Shown: positions 31,860 to 44,100, counted from the stretch's first letter. The stretch: 64,000 nucleotides of DNA from Brachionus manjavacas (GCA_019054805.1 JAHQIY010000005.1:1595501-1659500), one strand, 5' to 3'. Notes: generated by a model from the letters alone, not told the origin. Program-made: numbers and translations.

Positions 31860-34437
31860 AATCCCTCAAAACACCAGTCATCAGAATTCGTGTGCGATAT
31901 CAAAGTCTTCCAAAAGGCCAAGATCTAAGACTGGTCCCGATCAAAGCTCTGTTGAACTTCAATTTGTTGAAATGTCTGAATTCTTAAGGTAGAAAAGTAG
32001 AATCAAAGTTTTTGAAGGCCTTGAATGGATTGTTAAATCCAATGATCGTATTTTCGAAGGCCTTTTAAATAAAATTGTCACGAATTAACAGTTTCTTGAA
32101 AATTTTTCTAAGAGATTAGATGAATTGGAGAGCAAGGATATGGAAAACATGAATGTAATAGAGAGGTTACACACAAAAATAGTTAAACTAACACAAGAGT
32201 GGAAAACCTGATAATAAACAACGTCATGAAAGACAGTGAGCTTAACGCACCTCAACCAATTCTGGAATAAGAAAATTCCTCTTCGACCGTTTCAATTCCA
32301 AAGACAAAAGCAGCAATTATGACGTTGCAATAATTAAAAAAGATGCGAGAGTAACAATAGCGAAAGAAAATAAGGCAAGCAATATTTTTATTAGTGGTAT
32401 TGCTGATGCAAAAAAATGATTGAATAAATTAGATGTCGAGAAAGAAAATTAGCAACAATTGAGTTGCTTTAGGAACTTGGCATAGCACCAACGGCAAATT
32501 TCGTTAAGAAAACATACAGAATTAGCAAAAAAAAAGGATATTAACCTACCCTACTTAAAAGTGAGTTAAAAGATAAACAAGCTGCAAATAATTTTCTAGC
32601 CAGAGCTAAGAGGCTCAAAGAAATTGAAAGATATCAAGGAGTTTATGTCAATCGAGACCTCACTAAAAATGAAAAAAACGTTGAACGGGCCTGTCGAAAA
32701 GAGTGCTTTGAGCGAAAGGAGGAATTGAAAATTGTTCAAGGGAGGAATAAAAACGAAATTGAATACTTCAGGGGACTCAGATCAGGTAAGATGTGTAAAA
32801 TTAATTAAATTAATAGAACAACAAGGAAGATCATCGCTTAACGATTAAATTATGCAATTCCATAATTTTAATCAAAAAATGAAAACTGTTTCCCTAAGAT
32901 TCTAACGGAACATCACTCGTTAACAATGGGCTGATCTCAATTCCCATCAATCCAAGTCAATAATTTTCCACACAAAGTTATGGTTCCTAAAACATAGTTC
33001 AATTCAAATTCAATCAGACAAATCAACAATTGCTCTTCAATAAAGATAGAGAGCAAGTAATTGGTGGGGCCGTTACTATTTATGTTACTATTACAGCCAA
33101 TAATGGCTAAAGGAAACATTTTTGGGCGAATTTTTTATGATGTCACGATAAGAATGTAAGGCATTAAAGAATGATCATAAGAAAAAATGTAGAGAGCTAA
33201 AAAAAATTGGTCAAATCTACGCGTTTTCTGTTAAAAAAAAAAATTTAAAAGATAAAAAAAAACAAAATTTATTCTTACATCAATAATAAAGAAAGCAAGT
33301 CAAAATAAGATAACTATCAAAACCGAAAAGTGATTTAAAAGTAGACAAGAAACAATTGAGAACTTATTAAACGATCAGTTCCAAATTGCATTCAGTATAG
33401 ATTTGAATGCAGTCCTACCATGTGTTCAGATCCGGTGTTCAAATTCCTGTTTAATTGACTAAGAGTTTTTCTTAGAGACAAACATCCTTAAACATCTCAA
33501 TAAACTTGATAAAACAAATTCTGTGGAGAGGACCTTATACAGCCACATGTTTAAAGAAACTTCGCGGCAAACTTTTTGGAACCTTTTTTTAAAAAACAAG
33601 TTTCATGTAAAGATTTGCCAAATATGTGGAAAATATAACTCCTTTCTTTATATAAGGATAAAGGGCTGAACCGATTAAATACAAACCGGTCACACTGATA
33701 TCAGTACCATGTAAAATAATGGAAAGAATTATAATGGTGGAAATTATTGCCCATCTCATAAAACATGACTTAGCTGCCGTTCAGCAAAACGGTTTCATTT
33801 CTAAAAGATCATGCTTGACAATCAAAATTAAATTATCAAACGAAAGTGTTTTTTTTTGTTGTCATCAAAGTTTAAAATTGGCGCCATTTTTACAACAAAT
33901 CAACGATTGATTGAGAAACTTAATTTGATCAGAATCGATGATTATCATCAAATGACAATCAAATTCCGAATTTTTAAAAAAATCATCTTTTGCCTATAAA
34001 GACTCCAATCTCTATACTCATATTATCGAAAGCTAAAGACATTTTATAGTTCAATTCAAGAGAGAAGAGATCGTTTTGTAATTAGTTATATGTCTTTTTC
34101 AGCTCAATATAACAATATATTAGCAACTTAAATTATGAACTTAGATTATTAGTGCTCGGTTTAACATCATTGAAAGTGGGAGAGAAAGAGGAAACCTTAT
34201 AGAGTTTTTAAATGAATACGGCTAAACTTGGTCATCTCGATGAATACTATACTTATATGTAACTCCCTTACAACGGACGGTCCTGCAAACAATATTCGAG
34301 AACACAAACAAAGATTTACAAAACAACTTAAAAATTTTTTGACTAATAGAGAAGTCAAGAGCTGGAATAAGTATCCCAGTGAAATAATAAATGCTAGGTC
34401 CTTAAACAGTTCAAATTACAGATTGACAGGTTAAGGA
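31860..34437 (+). mobile_element. Heavily decayed LINE (ORF1 and ORF2 remnants)
   Basis: Fragments in several frames follow LINE order. Coiled-coil ORF1 text (ELESKDMENMNVIERLHTK near 32120) and a nucleic-acid-binding ORF1 C-terminus (DKQAANNFLARAKRLKEI, YQGVYVNRDL near 32570-32660). RT remnants near 33490-33730 (LKHLNKLDK; KYNSFLYI; a broken 'NYRPVTLISVPCKIMERI'-like line). The LINE C-terminus is at 34228-34434 (NIREHKQRFTKQLKNF, VKSWNKYPSEIINARSLN). It has dozens of stops and shifts. Confidence 0.75.
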
Positions 34438-34569
34438 GCGAAAAAGTAGCAAAGAATAAGCAACAAAGAATAATTAGAAAATATAAGTTAACAAATTTCA
34501 ACAAAGTATGACAACCTCATAGAGCCCGTTTAGCTATCAAAATATCAAAAAATATCCATGCAATACAGG

Positions 34570-34765
34570 GCGAATGTTTAAACCTCTTTCATCATAAAAA
34601 TAGGATGACCAGTTTCGACTGGATAATAATTGACGTGTAGATGAACAACTCCATGCATTAGACTCTGTGTCAGATCGTAGTCGTTGCTCAAAAAGGTCCA
34701 GTAAAGCTTACTTCGCTTGTAAAGGAGATGAGCGCCTCTCCATTATCCACATAGACAGAATAGGG
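34570..34765 (+). repeat. SINE- or LINE-tail-like repeat, copy A
   Basis: About 190 bp alignable with 40930-41095, sharing CATCATAAAA, CAGTTTCGACTGG, GTAATAA/ATAATAA, TCAGATCG, AGTCGT and GCGCCTCTCC. Copy A directly follows the LINE C-terminus at 34437, so it may be LINE 3' UTR rather than a SINE. Confidence 0.7.
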
Positions 34766-35205
34766 TCAATTATTTATGACAACCTCATCCGGACAACATA
34801 TAAATCTAAAGTTTGCTTTCAATGGCCAACTGTTTGAAAATTCAAACATTTACCAATCTTCGATAAATTCATCCAGTTCATGGTCCACTAGTCTTGTCTA
34901 TTCAATAGAAAGCTTTTCTAACATAAAGACGAGCCGGTGGACGTTTGTAAAATGTAATTTCTAATTTTTTTTACAATGTTGAATTTGTTTTATTTTTTGA
35001 TAGGCAATCTTATTTTTTATTTCGAAGAGTAAATTGTAATTTCTTTTATATAATGATAACAATTAAATTAATCTAATAAAATTTTTTTTATTAAAATTCT
35101 GGCACCTAATTTTCTAATTTATATACTTACAAGAAGAGCTCACTTAAAGATTGTTTTTGATCTAATTCCTTTTAGAAACTGTATTCCTTATATCAATTAA
35201 TTGTG

Positions 35206-35331
35206 AATTTAGATAATTTTCACAATAAATAATGGAACAAAAGATAATTTGTCTATCTATTCTGGTAATAAAACCTTGTTAATATTGTATATTCATTCCT
35301 TTTTTTAAATATATTTAAAGGTCTTGCAAAA
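35206..35331 (-). repeat. 126-bp inverted repeat, right copy
   Basis: Reverse complement of 17565-17690, equal length. Its inner end reads TTGTGAATTTAGATAATTTTCACAA in two arms (TTGTGAA/TTCACAA) that could fold. No matching direct repeat is seen outside the pair. Confidence 0.85.
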
Positions 35332-36607
35332 AAATTACAAAAAAATGATATACCTCCAATATTACATATTTACAAAATATATAGAATACAACATGTATTT
35401 TTCAGGAATCAAGTGTAAAAAATTAGTCACTAGGCTTTTTTAAAATTCTACATTACCGAATTGTACTGTAGAATTAATAATGGTTTGTTGTGGGAGTGTT
35501 TCTTAATTTTGAGAGTACATTTTTTTCTACATTTTTTAAATCCCTCCAAAAATAAAAGCAAGATAGCTTTTGGAAAAAGTTTTTGGTTAACAATAAAGAA
35601 AAACCAAAATTTTATTTATTTATTTATTTATTTATTCAATGAACACCTTGTAGGCGATGTAGAAAAAAAATAAAAAATAAATAAAAATAAAATTAATAAT
35701 CTTAAGACAAAAGAATTGAAACATCCGATAATTTTAATTTTAAATGTTAATGTTTATTACTTTATTTTAATTTCAATAAATATTGAATAAAAAAACAGAT
35801 GATGATTTTTTTCATCTAAACAAAATAAAAAGCATCAGCTAAGACTATTGAATATAAAATATATTTAAAAATACTTTTTCCTTGAAAAAAATAAATTTTT
35901 GCGACTTTATTGGAAGTGCAAGAAAGGCTTTTAAAAAAATTTAAAAAATATTAACAAAAAATAAACATACAAAGAATCTAAAAATATATCGGGAAGTTTC
36001 ATATAAAATTGAAAAAATGACAAAAAACATTGCTTACCAATGTAGCTAACACCAAGGTTCGAATATTGGGGAACATATCGATCCATAGAAAAAATGTTAA
36101 TAGAAAAAAGACAAATTTTTGGTCGAAATCTTCCATAGAAAATTTAAAGTAGAGAATTAACATATTTTTTTTTATTGTAATTCTTTTTCAAAACATATTT
36201 AAATCATATTTTATTTTTTTTTGATTCTTTTGCATGTAATAGATTTAAATAAATTCAAAAACAATTAAGCCAAAATTTTTTTTTTTCTTTTTTTTCTCAA
36301 AAAATCTAAGAAAATTAATTGAAAATTAACATAGAAAAAAATACATACAAAATATATTTATTAATTTTTAAAGTATATTTTAAATAATAAAAATTTATAA
36401 AAATAGAGAAAAATAAAAATTGATTTAGAGGTCTTTTAAATGTCAATAGTGAAATAGTGAAAATTCACTTGCAAAAGAAGTGTTGAATAATAAAATTTTA
36501 AAAAAAATATTTCTGGTTCTCAACGAACAATTTATTTTTTATTTGATTAATTAAATTGTTTTAAAATTTTTGTTTTGTTAATTTTTGTTTTATTTTTTTA
36601 TTTTTTG
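35332..36607. other. A+T-rich DNA with a LINE tail, no gene
   Basis: At 35611-35690 a TTTA microsatellite runs into TCAATGAACACCTTGTAGGC GATGTAG-like text. The same text stands at 46436-46485 (CAATGAACGCCTTAAAGACG). Both look like 3' ends of minus-strand LINEs of one family. The rest shows nothing recognisable. Confidence 0.55.
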
Positions 36608-36922
36608 TTATTCTTCAGTAATAATGACCAGACGAGGCTTTGTATCCGGTTGCTTTAATCCAAATTTCTTATATTGCTTTTCACAGCTATAAGTTTGTTT
36701 TTGTCCTAATGTATAAACGGATGCCTTACAGTTGGAAAATTCCATATTGTTGCAACGCCTAGTTAATTTTCCATTTTTGGATTCATTAGCTATTTGGTAT
36801 TCAAAGTTCGTTTAGCAAATAAAAGCCAACCTATATTTCGTAACATCTTTTTTTTTTTTTGATGAACGTATTAAATTTAAACCTTAGTCAATATTTTCCG
36901 AATAATTTTTTAATTCATCCAT
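36608..36922 (-). pseudogene. FLYWCH-like zinc-finger fragment (MULE-associated) with two in-frame stops
   Basis: Minus frame from ATG at 36922: MDELKNYSENID, TAA, LNLIRSSKKK, TAA, then NFEYQIANESKNGKLTRRCN and NMEFSNCKASVYTLGQKQ. The F-x-Y ... R-C-x8-C-K-A pattern is that of the first half of a FLYWCH finger, which in animals often precedes MULE transposases. The terminal HxH pair is not evident. No MULE core follows. Together with the MULE tail at 17777 it may represent one dispersed family. Confidence 0.5.
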
Positions 36923-37142
36923 TTTTTTTTCTTAAATAATAAAAAAAATTAAATTAAAAAAAATGTTGCCAAAATGAATTTTTTTTATTAGTTTATTTAA
37001 TAAATAATTTAAAGGGCTCCGAGTAATCAAACTCCTTTCGCCATTGATAGAAAATTTTTTTTAAATACAGTTGGCAAGCTTTTTTTCTATTTCGGCAAGC
37101 TTAGGCTTGTCAATTGTGTAGGTAAAACCGAGTGAAAAATGT

Positions 37143-37427
37143 TTATAACCTTTTTTTTTGAGTTGTAAACAAATCCCAACTTTGTTGCGTCAAATCAGAG
37201 TCCATAACAAGGGAGTTCAATTCGCGTATTAATGGGTCGATTGATTTGGAAGATACTGGATTTGCATTTTCTTTCCAGTTTTCAGCAGCATGATTTTCAT
37301 CCTCGTCAATCAAAATGTTGTTTAAGTAATCCTCATTGTCGTGAAAATCGAAAGATTTAGTAATAGAGTCACTGCACATAATATTCACTATTAGAACGGA
37401 GTCTATTAGCGATCGGAATATTAGCAT
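37143..37427 (-). CDS. Uncharacterised acidic open frame
   Basis: 94 codons on the minus strand with an acidic middle (DFHDNEDYLNNILIDEDENH) and WKENANPVSSKSID, SLVMDSDLTQQSWDLF. Composition is more protein-like than chance frames in this A+T-rich DNA, and it lies just upstream of the FLYWCH-like fragment on the same strand. It may be part of the same decayed transposon gene. No family is recognised. Confidence 0.3.
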   Translation of the reverse strand: MLIFRSLIDSVLIVNIMCSDSITKSFDFHDNEDYLNNILIDEDENHAAENWKENANPVSSKSIDPLIRELNSLVMDSDLTQQSWDLFTTQKKRL

Positions 37428-37980
37428 TCATTTTAAATTTCATTAAAAAAAGCAAGATGTTTTTTAAATATTTATTCCTTTCAAATAAATGTCTTATATT
37501 TTCTATATTTTTTCGACATTTACTTTTTCTACATTTTACATATTTCTATATTTTTTGTCTTCTATATTTTTTTTTCTATATTTTGATATATCACCGATTT
37601 ATCAGATTTGCCTAAACATTTTCAATTAATAAGACATTTTCAATTAATACTTCATTAAAGAAAGTCCTAAAAGAATTATCTATATCTAAAATGATTCATT
37701 TTTTTCTACTTTATAATCTGATAAATAGATCATTGGGAGTTTTATTAGAAATTAAAAACTAAACACAAAATTTCAATCGTCCTTTCTTAAACTTCTATTT
37801 TTCAAAAGACTACGATGCTTTCACAAAAAAATTCTCAATTTTGTTTTTAATTTACACAGACCACTCTTTTCTAAATTAAAAAAAAATAATAAAAAGCAAA
37901 AGAATATTTATACAATTATTTATTTAAAAATCATTAAAAGCAAGAATATTTTTAAAAGCACTAAACTTTCAAATTATGTT

Positions 37981-38320
37981 CTACAGCGTTTTTAATAAAA
38001 ACGTAACGCCAGCGATCCGGCCGGCCGGCCAACGGTAACTTTGGCGTTCCAACAAGTCCGACCCGTTCGAACCGTCCGACCTTACTAGACGGCTGACCTA
38101 AGCGACCTTTGATTTAAATTTTAATTTTATTCTCCTGATCATCAGATTTTTGTTTAAATCAAAGGTCGCTAGGGTATGCCGGCAAGGTCGCTTGGGTCGG
38201 CAGCCAACGTCGCTTAGGTCGGCCGGTTCGGAGCCGCAAACAGGCCGGGACGGACGGACGCGCCGGCCGTTGTTTGGTCGCGGCTTTTTTTGCGTTACTG
38301 TTTTATTAGACAGGCTGTAG
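37981..38320. mobile_element. GC-rich Tc1/mariner-like MITE with TA target site
   Basis: Terminal inverted repeats: left CTACAGCGTTTTTAATAAAA then ACGTAACGC; right end inverted CTACAGCCTGTCTAATAAAA then CAGTAACGC. TA at 37982-37983 and 38318-38319 is consistent with a TA duplication around CAGC...GCTG. The interior is strikingly G+C-rich (GGCCGGCCGGCC, repeated GGTCGCTTRGGTCGGC) and contains a hairpin pairing CGACCTTTGATTTAAA with TTTAAATCAAAGGTCG. No coding capacity. Confidence 0.85.
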
Positions 38321-38701
38321 ATAACTAAATTATTAAATATAATATATGGTAATTATATTATATATAATAATTAAAGAGTTTTTCTCGTAACATTACGTAT
38401 ATTTAATTTACGTTTAAATAAAATTCAAAAATTAAACTCCTTAAAAATTTAAATGATAAATTAGAGATGTCTGATGCAGTTGTACTCCACCTAACCGTTT
38501 ATAAAAAATTCAAGAAACTACACAACTAAACTTTAAAGAATTTTTTTCCAAATTATCAACTTTTTCGAGCCAAAGGTGTTGTTTCTGCAGCAAAATCGGC
38601 CCAAAAAATTTATATATTCAATTTAAGTTTTATAAGTTGCAAACTTACAATCCATTTAAAAATTAAAAAAAAATTTAAAGATCTTAAATTAATTCAAAAA
38701 T

Positions 38702-40000
38702 TAAAAAGCAATACAATTTTAATGATTTAATTTGACATTTTTATAAAAAAAAATATTTGCAGTTAATTTATTTAGTAAAATTGTTAAGCAATAAAAAAAT
38801 AAAGTATAGCGAAGATAACACTGGCTTTGAGCCGCCAACACGGTTAATATTGGTTTTAGATTTTATTACGAAATAGAATAGACTTGACAATACTTAACAT
38901 AACCCTGTTTTTACTAATCGTTTAGGAATTTTATATTTGATCTGTTTATTGAGATTACAAATTTTATTAGCCAGTACCCCATGGTAATAGCTGACGATAA
39001 ATCTAATTTAAATAAATCAATAAAAAATAGTTGTTTATCTAAGAAAAATAAATCGAAAATAGATAATAAAAAGCTTTGAGAAAATGAGCAGCTCAGGGAT
39101 AATAGAAAAACTCAAATAGATGGCATGAAAAGAGCATACAAACACATCGAATTATATAATCGATAATAAATATGAAAACTTCTTCCAGTAATTAATTACT
39201 TAATTAATGAACCCAATTGTTACTGTGCTTCGACTCAACAAAAACAACACAACAAAATTTCTTCAAAATTTCAATATTAAATAAAAAGATTTTCAGACTA
39301 AGAGGTTAATAGGAATTTTGAATAGAAAAAAGAAATGTGAAATAACACTTGATTAATTCAGGTCTGATTAATTCCAGAAAAGGTAACAAAACCGCCATTG
39401 CGGCCAATAATTAGTGCAAATGACTTTTAAATAGTCTTAAAGACGATTGAGTGCGTCTGAGAGCCTTTTCGTCTTACTCAGAAAATAAAATCAATCAAAA
39501 TCAAAGATAAGATTAGATAAAGAGAAAATATTGCCATTTAGGTTCAATTGGACTTCTTGAGTGATCATTAATTACAAACAGAAATCGCTGAATCAAATAT
39601 GCACAAAAAAATTAAAATAATTTTAGTTTTATTAAATCAATTAAGAGTCTTGTTGAATTAAAAAGACAAAATCGATTAGTCAAGAACACTTCAATTTTTG
39701 ATCTGAGTTGTTTTTGAGTTTTGACTATTGTCTCCTTGATGCAACTGGACTTTTTTTGACATTTGAATAACATTGAAAATTCTGATAGATTCTAGTTTAA
39801 ACTATTCTTAAAAATATATTCTTTAGTCTAGATTTAAAATGAAAATTTTATCGTTCCTAATTCTTGTCAGCTTGATAGTATCGACTAGTCCCAAAAAAAG
39901 CGGCCGAAAGGATAAAAAGGCTGGATCAAAAAAAACAGGTAAGAAATTATTAATCATTGGCAAATAATTTTAGATTATTTTTTTTTTTTTTAAATCACTG
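38702..40000 (+). repeat. Duplicated segment, copy 2 (5' flank plus signal-peptide exon)
   Basis: Near-identical direct copy of 18167-19462. No LINE in its intron; similarity to copy 1 continues after a short divergent stretch at 40072-40310. Differences are scattered single bases and short indels. Confidence 0.92.
39839..39938 (+). CDS. First exon of a small lysine-rich secreted protein (copy 2)
   Basis: Identical 33-codon peptide to copy 1: hydrophobic signal MKILSFLILVSLIVSTS, then SPKKSGRKDKKAGSKKT, with the donor GGTAAGAA, phase 1. No second exon matching the 26838 candidate was found in the 15 kb downstream. This copy may be orphaned, or its next exon may be too short or divergent for me to see. 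Confidence 0.55.
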
Positions 40001-40071
40001 TTTCAATGATATTCAATTAAAAAGAGGAAAATAATTCGGAAGTTAATCTATTAATAACTAATTCATAAAAT

Positions 40072-40310
40072 AGAAATGAAGAAAATTAAAAAAATTTAAT
40101 TGTGATTTTTTTCAAAATTTGATATCAATTGTTTTTTATGGGCAAAAGATATGTAATAAAATAGAGAAATACTCAAATTTTAACAATATCTCTAGCTTTA
40201 TTCTTTAAAATGGTAATTAGCATAATTGAAAATGTCCATAATTTGGAACTCTTTTTCCATTGAACCTTGAAAATTTTATTTTTATCTTTAATTTTCTATT
40301 AGAGAAATTT
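40072..40310 (+). repeat. Duplicated segment, copy 2, intron part
   Basis: Counterpart of 23517-23760, shared words TTCATAAAATAGAAATGAAG and ATGTAATAAAATAGAGAAAT. Ends near TTTAATTTTCTATT in both copies. Confidence 0.8.
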
Positions 40311-40809
40311 CCTAAGAAGATTCCTATTCCACAAGCTTTTATTAAGGTTTAATAAAAAAAATTAAATGAAGATTTGAATTTTTTAGTTATTAAAATATAT
40401 TATCTTATATCTTATTCTTTGTATAAACTAAAACAAAATTACTTTTGTTTTACTTTAATAAAAATTTTTTTTTGTACATTAAAACATCTTTTTTTATGAA
40501 TTCTAAATATTTTTACTCTTAATTTTTATTTATGAAAACTTCTATTTTCATAACAAATGGGGACTTAAAAGAAGGCACTAAAGAACGCCGTCGGGGACAG
40601 TCCTAGGGTTAAATCCCTAAATAAATTTATATTTTAAAATAAAAAAAAATTATCTTATTAGTTAAAAAAACAGAATTTATATTTTCATAAAATTCTTTTT
40701 ATTTCAAAATGAGTCTTTAGTATAAAAATATAGATAAATTAGATTGAAAAGCAACAAATTAATGGTAATTAAAAAATTCAGCAATCTAAATGGAAATTTA
40801 ATTTACTAT
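40311..40809. other. No gene seen
   Basis: A+T-rich, except GCCGTCGGGGACAGTCCTAG near 40588, which has no recognised role. Confidence 0.4.
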
Positions 40810-41100
40810 TTAGCCGGTATGGCAGAGTGGTTTTTGGGTTACTTAAACATGAAAAGTATCAAAGGAACTTAAACAAGAACCTCGCTGAGGGATGAAAATT
40901 TTTTTTAAAATGTCTCTATAGTACTTAAAAATGTCTCTAAACCCATTTCGTCATAAAATGGGGTAACAGTTTCGACTGGGTAATAACTGCGGCGTAGAAG
41001 ACCAACTCGACGCAGTTACCTCTGCATCAGATCGAAGTCGTCACTCAATTTTTATCGAAAAGAAAATGTGCGCCTCTCCTATTATCCTGTAGGATAGCAT
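40810..41100 (+). repeat. tRNA-like A-box segment followed by repeat copy B
   Basis: AGCCGGTATGGCAGAGTGGT at 40812-40831 contains a perfect pol III A-box-type word (TGGCAGAGTGG), but no tRNA cloverleaf follows. From 40930 it continues as the second copy of the repeat at 34570-34765, including GTTTCGACTGGGTAATAA and GTGCGCCTCTCC. A tRNA-derived SINE is possible. The B box is too distant (about 140 nt) for a standard one. Confidence 0.55.
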
Positions 41101-44100
41101 GGAAAAAACTATTATTATTCTTTTATTATCTATTATTATTAAGCTTAGTGTATTTAGCAGATGTTTTAAAAGAGAACATTAATTCAGTAAAAAATTCTTG
41201 TTGTTCTTTGGTGCGTATAATTATCACAAAAATAATTTAAAAATTTCATTTTTTTTTCTCTTTGTTGTGCCTAAATTCACAATTTGGTATTAACTAAAAT
41301 ATTTTCAGTTCTAAACAATTTGATTTTAATAAATTTAAAGTATTTAAGCAATAAATTGAAAAATTAGAAAAGAATCCGAGGAGAATTTTAGAACAAAAAT
41401 TGAAAAAATTCAAATTTTTTTCCAATAATTCTAAAAAATGCTCACATTAAATTAAGTAAATTACTTTACTTTACAGAGTATCTGTAGGAGATGGAAATAG
41501 GCTATACATTGAATGTATCAACTGATACAATTTACAGAACGAATTTTAGGAAAAAAAAATTTTCTCTAAATTTAACAATGGTGAGAGTTTTGATGAACAG
41601 AAGGAGTCGTTAATCGTGTGTTCTTCGGTAAAAAATAAAATCATCCCCTTTTTTTATCCCGAAAAATTATCTCGTTTCCTTTTTTAATAAAATTATGCTT
41701 TTTTCTTAATTTTGAGAATTGCCCTGTTTTCTTATTTAGTAAAAGCATCCCACTATTTAAATTTAGAAAATTATGCTTATTCTCATTGTATATTTAGTTT
41801 TCTTTTCCAAAACAAGAACCTGAAATTCAATTTAACAAATTAATTCAGTTTTTTACTTTGAAATAATGTCAAAAAAATTCTTAATTTTGATTTTTTACTG
41901 CTTCAGCGTAAAAAATCTATAAATTAATTAATAAATTAATTAGCATAGCAATTGTCATTATTATTATTATTATTATTATTATTGTTATTAAAATAAAAAA
42001 TAAAATAAAAAAAAATTTGAAACTTAACGAGTTCTCAGCAGAAATAGATTTATGATAAAAATTTAGATAGAATGAGACATGCCAAAAGAAAAGAAATAGA
42101 AATCTTGGAAAACCAATTACTGACATACTAGCATCCTTGGCATTGTGAATTTTGGCACAAAAAAACAAAATGCTAAAGCTTAAGTTCTGACGGACAAAAC
42201 ATGTTCTTTAAATTGTATCTGTATCACCACTTGAAGTTGTCTTGGATTTATAATGTAATATAATGTGCCAAATTCACAATTTTCAGAATTTTGCAGATTT
42301 ATTCCACAGTTTTGCAGAATCAGTATATTGGTGGTACAAAGGATGTTTCATTTGCTACATATTAGTTAAACAATGGGATATAAATTAATTACTATTAATT
42401 TTTTAAATTAAAAAAAATTGTAAATATTAGTCTAAGATAAGAAATTAAAAAAAAACATTTAAATTTATTTTAGATCTATTTCCCATTGAAATTTTTGTTT
42501 GTAATTAAAATATTGCTGATTTTTGTTAGATCAATTTTTAAAAATTCTTTAATTTTTTAATTTGCTCTATTTTACCAAGTGGCCAGTTGTTTGAAGAAAA
42601 AACTTTTTGTATTCAATTCTAATATTTTAAACAGCATTTGAATTATAGAATCGCTATTAATTTCTTAAAATGGGCCTTTTTGATATTTCATACAGCAAAT
42701 GTCATTAGAAAAATATTTTATTCTAGGCTAAACAATTTCATATTTATTATACAAACTGTTTGATTTAAAAATTGAAAATATATCTATTAAAATAAAAATT
42801 TTATATAAGCTCAAAATTGAACCAAAGTAGAATTAAACGAACAATTTTTAGATTATGTGAATCAGACTTGTTTTTAAGTCTTAAGTAAAGTCAATGACTT
42901 AAATTTTTTTTTCCAAGTCAAGTCGATGGCCTAAATTTTTATTTTTAATTAAATAAATTTCTAAATAAACCATGATCTTAAAATTATATCGGTCAGAGTT
43001 ATCTGCATTTATCCATAAGGTTCAGCCTTCAGACAAAAAATAAATAACGAATAACGTACATTTAAAAATAGGTGATACAATCTTAAAGAAATAGAATTTT
43101 TTTAAATTTCATGACTTTTGTAATCGTTTATTATAAAAAAAAATTTAGTTCAAGTCATAACTTTGACTTCAATTTTTGTGACTAAGACTTAAAACTGTGA
43201 TTTAAAAACAATTCTGATGTGAACTAATAGTTCATATAACCTGAGAACAAGAATTTTTCCAGTTGCAGATAAACCATAGTTTACCTTACCGACTAAGACC
43301 CGAAAAACTTTGTTTTCTTCTTGTAAAATTTTTACTTTAGTGATAATTTACTTTCGTTTGGTGCATTTTAACAAATACTTAATTTATGAAAAATGGAAAA
43401 GCGTAGATATTTTTTTTAAACTACAAATATTATCTTTATTTATTTTTATTAAAAAAAAATATTGATTATTTTTTATTAAAAAAACTTGTAAAATATTGAA
43501 ATATTTTCACAATTCAAAAGAGTAACTAAATTTTGATTCTACATAAATTGATCCTACTCAAGCAAATTTCAAAAATTTGTTCTACACATCTACATAGTCC
43601 TAATAAGATGGGGTCAATTATTAACAGCGGTATTATTCAGTTAAGAACCGAATGTTCATTTTGAATGGTTTGCGAAAAAGCATGAAATCTCCCGTGAATT
43701 GGAATGAATTTCTTGTATCAGGTCGTTTAATCTGCGTAGCAATTAGTTTTGTAAATAGAGTAATTTTTGCTAGCTTACGGACCTAAGAAAGGCTAATTAA
43801 AATCTTGTACATAACATGCTGAGCTTTAATATGTTCATTTGGCTCAGACTCATATCTAAGATTTCTACAGTAATTAGGAACTTAATCTCTAAAATCGGTC
43901 AATAATTTCAAATTTCAAAAAATTAGGACTTTGAGTTTATCCGTAAAGAGAAACTTTAAGATTGTCATTTGTTTGTCTTAGAAAATCCAAAATTTTTAAC
44001 TTTATCTTAAAATGTTTTTATCGCGGAATTAAAGCCAAGTATCAATTAAAAAATGAAATTGGATACTTGGAATTTAATTTGGCTCGTGAAAATTAAACAC

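Noticed and set aside
31860..34437. Host gene in this interval
   Set aside because: All recognisable peptides are LINE ORF1, RT or C-terminal text in LINE order with many stops.
18167..40000. The two 1.3-kb direct repeats as LTRs of a giant retroelement
   Set aside because: They contain a promoter-like flank, a signal-peptide exon and a splice donor, show no TG..CA ends, no primer-binding site and no gag-pol between them, and similarity continues beyond the main block.
40812..40900. A tRNA gene at GCCGGTATGGCAGAGTGG
   Set aside because: The A-box word is good, but no anticodon arm, no GTTCRANNC at the right distance and no closing acceptor stem follow.
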